NCBI RefSeq assembly: GCF_003626975.1
Contig: NZ_CP032616.1
Coordinates: 4,061,001 to 4,125,000, forward strand
DNA length: 64,000 bases
Source of the DNA: Pseudomonas sp. DY-1
GTDB taxonomy: Bacteria; Pseudomonadota; Gammaproteobacteria; Pseudomonadales; Pseudomonadaceae
Direction of reading: 5' to 3'
Shown here: in pieces, positions 59,669 to 64,000 of the stretch
Numbering within the stretch: the stretch's first letter is position 1
How the letters are laid out: each line of letters begins with the position of its first letter
Made by a program: the position numbers and the translations under genes
Notes under the pieces: model-generated
The model's database searches: none
What the model was told of the DNA's origin: nothing
What the model saw: the letters and a program-made list of their open reading frames with translations, nothing else

Positions 59669-60619
59669 TCAGGCGGGGAGCAGGCTTATCCACAGGTTGG
59701 TGCGGCGGACGATGCGCAACGGCAAGGTACGGCTGAGGGCGTCCAGCACCTGATCGCTGGCGTCCAGGCGGAACAGGCCGCTGACGCGCATGCTTTCAAG
59801 CGCTGGGTGAACGCGCAGGATGCCAGCACGGTAGGGGCGCAGCGCTGCTATCACGTCCCGCAGCGGGATATCGCGGACCTCCAGTAGTCCGTCGACCCAG
59901 GCAGTTTCGCCAAGCCTCGCCTGCAGCACCGGCCCGAAGCGATGGGGGTCGAAATCCACCGCCTGGCCGGCGGGAAGTCGCAGCCGAACACCGCTTCGGT
60001 TAACCAGCTCCAGCGGGCCGCCAAGGGCGAGGACCCGACTCCGGCCATCCCGTTCGGCGACCATCATTCCGGCACCGGCGGAAGACACCCGGCCTATGCT
60101 GGTTTGCACGACGAAGGGTCTGCGATCTGCGCGCGCCACCTGGGCAAGTAGTTCGCCACCTCGCAGGCGCACGAGCCGTCTGCTGTCATCAAAGTCCAGG
60201 TCCACTGCGCTGCGAGCATTGAGTACCAAGCGGCTGCCGTCTGCCGCGTGCAAGCTACGACGCTGGCCAGTGCTGGTACGAAGATCGGCGGTCAGTTCGT
60301 CCAATGGCGTGAAGCGATTACCCAGCACGCCGGCACCGATCACCACGCCACTGCCCACCAGGGCGCGATGCAATAGCTGACGCCGGCTGGAGGGCGCCTC
60401 GAGTACCCGTTGCAGCAACTCGCTACCGGCGTCCTGCACCACCGGGCGCCGGAAGACGCCGAGGGTTTGCTCGAGGTGCGTACAGAGGCGTTCGTGGCGC
60501 GGGTCCTGCGCACGCCAGGAACTGAACGCGTGGAAGTCTGCATCGCTGGCGGCTCCCGAGCGTAACAACACTATCCAGCGTGAAGCCTGTTCGATCAGGG
60601 CGTCCTGCTCATTGCTCAT
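59669..60619 (-). CDS. FecR-family anti-sigma/sigma-activator protein
   Basis: A 316-residue inner-membrane regulator. N-terminal cytoplasmic anti-sigma domain (about 1-85, ASRWIVLLRSGAASDADFHAFSSWRAQDPRHERLCTHLE), one membrane segment (ALVGSGVVIGAGVLG, about 87-101), and a periplasmic FecR domain with SLHAADGSRLVLNARSAVDLDFDD. The C-terminal STN-like part would bind the receptor's signalling domain. It overlaps the sigma gene by 11 bp, so the two are made together. It senses the TonB receptor and releases or activates FecI. Confidence 0.9.
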   Translation of the reverse strand: MSNEQDALIEQASRWIVLLRSGAASDADFHAFSSWRAQDPRHERLCTHLEQTLGVFRRPVVQDAGSELLQRVLEAPSSRRQLLHRALVGSGVVIGAGVLGNRFTPLDELTADLRTSTGQRRSLHAADGSRLVLNARSAVDLDFDDSRRLVRLRGGELLAQVARADRRPFVVQTSIGRVSSAGAGMMVAERDGRSRVLALGGPLELVNRSGVRLRLPAGQAVDFDPHRFGPVLQARLGETAWVDGLLEVRDIPLRDVIAALRPYRAGILRVHPALESMRVSGLFRLDASDQVLDALSRTLPLRIVRRTNLWISLLPA

Positions 60620-61133
60620 GTCGGTACTCCAGGCTAACGCGCAGGCAGCGGGTGATGGCCTTGCCCATGTAGTCGCTCACTGAACGCAGTGAGATACCCA
60701 GTTCCGCGGCTATTTCGGGATAGGTCAGACCGTTGACCTGGGACAGCAGGAAAGTGGCTTTTACCTTGGCTGGAAGACCGTCCAGCAGGCGGTCGATCTC
60801 CTCCAGGGCCTGGAGCATCTGTGCCAGCGCTTCCGGCGAGGGCGCCTCATGTTCGGGTTCGTTGAGCAGGGCATCGAGGTAGGCGCGCTCCAGGTCGCGG
60901 CGACGCCAGACCTGGTAGACCAGGCGCTGGGCGATGGTGGTCAACAAGGCTCGGGGCTGACGGATGGGCTCGATGAGCGGCGCGCTAAGCAACTGGACGA
61001 AGGTGTCGGCCGCGACGTCCTCAGCACTGGCCGGGGAATCCAGGTAGCGGCGCAAGCGTCCGCAGAGCCAGGTGTAATGACTGCTGAATAGCGTGCCCAC
61101 GTAAAGGCTGTGGGAGTTCTCGGCGCCGGACAT
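60609..61133 (-). CDS. FecI-type ECF sigma factor
   Basis: A 174-residue sigma factor. Region 2 (LYVGTLFSSHYTWLCGRLRRYLDSPASAEDVAADTFVQLL) and region 4 (LDGLPAKVKATFLLSQVNGLTYPEIAAELGISLRSVSDYMGKAI) are complete. GGAG five bases before the ATG at 61133 fixes the start over a GTG six bases upstream. It is the first gene of fecI-fecR and would transcribe the receptor operon when signalled. The 118-bp region upstream is AT-rich near 61205-61260; a clear Fur box was not seen. Confidence 0.9.
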   Translation of the reverse strand: MSGAENSHSLYVGTLFSSHYTWLCGRLRRYLDSPASAEDVAADTFVQLLSAPLIEPIRQPRALLTTIAQRLVYQVWRRRDLERAYLDALLNEPEHEAPSPEALAQMLQALEEIDRLLDGLPAKVKATFLLSQVNGLTYPEIAAELGISLRSVSDYMGKAITRCLRVSLEYRHEQ

Positions 61134-61251
61134 GGCCACTCCATAAATCGGTCAATGCAGGGAGGGGTCCGGTGTTCCGGTGGATGAATCCTAGCAAGGC
61201 GTCTTATACGACAAAAATATTTAAATTCTATTTTTATAGATCATTAATGAA

Positions 61252-62037
61252 TTAGAGGAGCTCCGCATAACCTTGCTCGATGGCCTGTTGTTGGTAGTCG
61301 AGGAGGAGCCGGTAATCGTCGTCTTTCGCGGGCAGGATTTCACGGATAGCCAGGACGGCGGCAACCTTGGGAAGGTAGCTCAACGCCTGGTTCATAGCCT
61401 CGCGCACACGCTCGGCCTCGTCGGGACCGAGATCGGCCGTGCAAATGTACGGCAGGGTCGGGCTGGGGGCGCTGCGCGCTATCAGGCGCAGGCCAGCCAC
61501 CTCTTTCGGCGCGTAACGAGCCAAGTAGGCATAGGTGACGCTGTCTACCGCGGCAAGATCGGCCTTGTCCTCCCGTAGCAGGCGCAGGCTTTCACGGTGG
61601 CTACCGCTGTGGATAAGGCTGGAGAAGAAGGTTCCGCTTTGCTGCAACGGGGCAAGGCGATGGCGGAAGAGATTCATGCCTGTATTCGATCCGGCGTCAT
61701 TGAGCACGCCGCGACTACAGAGGAAATCATCGAGTGTGGTTCGGGCGTCGTGAACGCGGGCGAGGATCAGACTGCAATGCCAGCCGTCTGTACTGTCGGG
61801 CAGCACGTAGTCAGGACGGCCTAGAACGCGAACCCGGCCGCGCAGTTGAGTGATCAGCGGATATCCACAGGTCTGGGTCAGCAACAGGCGGGGCGAGGTC
61901 CAGAGTTCTGGCAGGCTGAGACCATCGGCGGCAATCCGATCCTCGCCAAGCAGCTCGAGTATCCGTTTTAACCAGATGGCATTGGCCTCCTCCACACATT
62001 GCGGAGCGACGTACATCAACAGTTCGGCATGGCGCAT
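61252..62037 (-). CDS. PhnD-like substrate-binding-fold protein without signal peptide
   Basis: A 261-residue protein of the PhnD/SsuA type II periplasmic-binding fold. LLTQTCGYPLITQLRGRVRVLGRPDYVLPDSTDG and LREDKADLAAVDSVTYAYLARY are recognisable. It begins MRHAELLMYVAPQC with no signal sequence, yet GAGGAG lies just upstream and the start falls 9 bp after the desaturase stop, so it is unlikely to be misplaced. It would then be cytoplasmic. It is co-transcribed with the desaturase. Ligand unknown; phosphonate or related anion binding is only a family guess. Confidence 0.7.
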   Translation of the reverse strand: MRHAELLMYVAPQCVEEANAIWLKRILELLGEDRIAADGLSLPELWTSPRLLLTQTCGYPLITQLRGRVRVLGRPDYVLPDSTDGWHCSLILARVHDARTTLDDFLCSRGVLNDAGSNTGMNLFRHRLAPLQQSGTFFSSLIHSGSHRESLRLLREDKADLAAVDSVTYAYLARYAPKEVAGLRLIARSAPSPTLPYICTADLGPDEAERVREAMNQALSYLPKVAAVLAIREILPAKDDDYRLLLDYQQQAIEQGYAELL

Positions 62038-62046
62038 GAACGCTCC

Positions 62047-62991
62047 TCAGTGGGCACTGGGATGACGGGGGCTATCGATCGGACGGAGTCCGTACCGGCG
62101 GAAGAACTCGCCATAGCCGCGCACGTGAAAACCACCGCTGCGTGCCAGCCATTGTTCACGGCGCACGCGGTATACCCGAGGCAGGTAGTACCAGGGCAAG
62201 CCAGGAAGGTCGTGGTGAACCAGGTGCAGGTTGATATGGAGGAAGAGCCAACTCCAGGGCCAGGCAGACTCGTTGATCACCGTCCGCTGTTCCGGGTGCT
62301 CCGCAGGGCGATGCTCATAGAACGAACGCACCATGGCCAGGGACAACGCGGGGACGCTCACCAGCAGCAGGTAGTGCCAGACGGACAGCTGGCTGAAACG
62401 GGCGATGAAGGCGAGCATCAGCAGGGTAGCCGTGCCGTGGACGATCCACATGATCCAGGCCTTGAGGTCACCCTTCAACAAGCGAGTAGCCTCCTCCCTG
62501 GCCAGCGACCATAGCGCCAGAGGGGGGCCAAGGAGCAGACGACCGAGCAGCGTCTTATCAAGCCATCGCAATGTGCGGGAAAGCCTGTGGCTGTTACTCC
62601 ATTGGCGTTGGCCGAGGTAGCGGCTTTCGGGGTCAAGACCAGGCAAGGTCAAGTCCTCATCGCGGTGGTGACGCAGGTGGGTATCGCGATAGAGGGTATA
62701 GGGATACCACACCGCAAACGGGGCATAGCCGAGCAGTTTATTGATGCTGGCCCAGCGGGTTGGGTGGCCATGGAGCAATTCGTGCTGCACGGATAGCCAG
62801 AGCACCACCAGTGGAACGAGCAGCACGGTCGTCGGCCACAGCCCGAGGTGCGGGCTAGCCAGGTGCAAGCTGAACCAGCCGGCGTAAACGCCGATGAGCA
62901 ACAACCAGGTCGGCCAATCGGTTCTCGCAGTCAGGCTGCTCTGCAGGCGCTCAACCTGCCGGCGCTGGGCATCATCCAGATAGCGCGGCAT
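62047..62991 (-). CDS. Fatty acid desaturase-family membrane protein
   Basis: A 314-residue membrane di-iron protein. Histidine boxes: HELLHGHP (70-76), HLRHH (105-109) and HLVHH (256-260), with four or so membrane segments. It resembles small desaturase/hydroxylase-type proteins of the superfamily more than DesA. GAGGG precedes the ATG. The PhnD-like gene follows 9 bp later. The upstream region has the same 44-nt element as the TonB receptor operon, so this gene is likely part of the FecI-controlled set. Substrate unknown. Confidence 0.78.
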   Translation of the reverse strand: MPRYLDDAQRRQVERLQSSLTARTDWPTWLLLIGVYAGWFSLHLASPHLGLWPTTVLLVPLVVLWLSVQHELLHGHPTRWASINKLLGYAPFAVWYPYTLYRDTHLRHHRDEDLTLPGLDPESRYLGQRQWSNSHRLSRTLRWLDKTLLGRLLLGPPLALWSLAREEATRLLKGDLKAWIMWIVHGTATLLMLAFIARFSQLSVWHYLLLVSVPALSLAMVRSFYEHRPAEHPEQRTVINESAWPWSWLFLHINLHLVHHDLPGLPWYYLPRVYRVRREQWLARSGGFHVRGYGEFFRRYGLRPIDSPRHPSAH

Positions 62992-63079
62992 GGTCGCCCT
63001 CGGCTATCGGCTGGAGATAAGCGTGACTCATGGAGGCTCCTGCGTGAGGTCAGCGGAAAGGCCAGCGGCCTGTATTCCC

Positions 63080-63123
63080 GTCTGTGCAACGACGCAGGAA
63101 AAACATGCAGATCGATTGGTTAT
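63080..63123 (-). promoter_or_regulatory. 44-nt cis element upstream of the desaturase operon (copy 2)
   Basis: Same element as at 59611-59654, 33 of 44 bases identical, starting ATAACCAATCGATCTGCA on the minus strand, followed by TGCGTCGTTGCACA. It ends 89 bp before the desaturase ATG. The 296-bp gap to the 5S gene holds nothing else recognised. Confidence 0.6.
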
Positions 63124-63243
63124 CAGGTGCTAACTGGAGAATCTATGAGCAATGGAGGCTGCTTGCTGCTACATCGAAGTGGGCTGCAGCGCGTTAGACG
63201 TGCGGGTTGGGAAGACTGTGTGATGATTTTGCGCGCCCAAAGA

Positions 63244-63279
63244 CAAACCCCCGAACCGTTTTCACGGATCGGGGGTTTG
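63244..63279 (-). terminator. Terminator of the rRNA operon
   Basis: CAAACCCCCGA...TCGGGGGTTTG with an inner ACCGT/ACGGA pairing, just after the 5S 3' end on the minus strand. Confidence 0.85.
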
Positions 63280-63287
63280 GGATAGAA

Positions 63288-63405
63288 GCTTGACGATGAC
63301 CTACTCTCACATGGAGAAGCTCCACACTACCATCGGCGATGCGTCGTTTCACTGCTGAGTTCGGGATGGGATCAGGTGGTTCCAACGCTCTATGGTCGTC
63401 AAGCA
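63288..63405 (-). rRNA. rrf: 5S ribosomal RNA
   Basis: The minus strand reads GCTTGACGACCATAGAGCG at its 5' end, then GTTGGAACCACCTGATCCC, CCGAACTCAGCAGTGAAACG and GTGAGAGTAGGTCATCGTC, the characteristic pseudomonad 5S sequence. The 5' and 3' ends (GCTTGACGA and TCGTCAAGC) form the terminal helix. Ends are accurate to a base or two. Confidence 0.95.
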
Positions 63406-63541
63406 ATTCGGTTGGGATCTCGTCTGCGACGCGATCCCGAATCAGGTATGTGACAGTCTGTTTTTGCGGTTCAGGCCAATTTTCGGTCTGTCGACTTCAA
63501 CCAGTCGCACCCACAATCACCAGATTGTTTGGGTGTTATAT

Positions 63542-64000
<459 letters not shown>

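Noticed and set aside
61134..61251. Fur box upstream of the FecI-type sigma gene
   Set aside because: AT-rich DNA is present, but no convincing match to the inverted GATAAT consensus could be aligned by eye.

Overview
The window reads as a high-GC gammaproteobacterial chromosome, almost certainly a Pseudomonas of the aeruginosa/resinovorans type. Three things point this way: the gene sets (mdc-madLM malonate cluster, oscA-sbp-cysTWA, desA beside a pipA-like GGDEF/EAL gene, gabDT), many GCGAATTCATTCGC-type REP palindromes, and an rRNA operon whose 23S 3' end and 5S sequence look pseudomonad. No phage, transposase, integrase or CRISPR array was seen.

Layout. 0-2 kb: end of an L-cystine-type ABC importer. 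2.3-5.6 kb: an MFS efflux protein, an NTF2-like protein, and a hydrolase followed by an SfnR-like sigma-54 ATPase that lacks a DNA-binding domain. 5.8-14.1 kb: complete malonate decarboxylase locus (mdcABCDEGH, madLM) with its LysR regulator convergent to it. 14.3-16.3 kb: tonB-exbB-exbD. 16.7-22.8 kb: sulfate-ester utilisation (AtsK-like dioxygenase with a divergent LysR; atsR divergent from atsBC). 22.8-27.4 kb: diguanylate cyclase, HlyD/DUF2955 efflux pair with LysR, and a small exported protein. 27.7-31 kb: desA and the divergent pipA-like gene. 31-36 kb: oscA, sbp, cysTWA and a TauE-type carrier. 36-50 kb: small regulator/target pairs (XRE, Crp, AraC with desaturase and rubredoxin, LysR, TetR with SDR), a passenger-less autotransporter barrel, and two receiver-HDOD proteins. 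50.5-53.5 kb: gabD-gabT. 53.8 kb: tRNA-Arg(CCG). 53.9 kb: asparaginase. 55-63 kb: a FecI/FecR surface-signalling locus. 63.3-64 kb: 5S and the 3' end of 23S rRNA.

Two themes stand out. The first 36 kb gathers sulfur-acquisition genes (cystine, sulfate esters, sulfate, the OscA starvation protein, an SfnR-like protein). Several of them are preceded by AT-rich inverted repeats, often containing ATTCTT/AAGAAT, that are conspicuous in this GC-rich DNA. The 55-63 kb region looks like one regulon: an ECF sigma factor and FecR, a TonB receptor with an STN signalling domain, a ProX/ProW-type binding protein and permease with no ATPase, then a desaturase and a leaderless PhnD-like protein. A 44-nt element (33 identities) occurs both ahead of the receptor operon and ahead of the desaturase operon. 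It is the best candidate for an undescribed system here.

Protein functions are assigned from sequence motifs and gene order as read by eye; no database search was possible. Starts were chosen from ribosome binding sites and gene overlaps.
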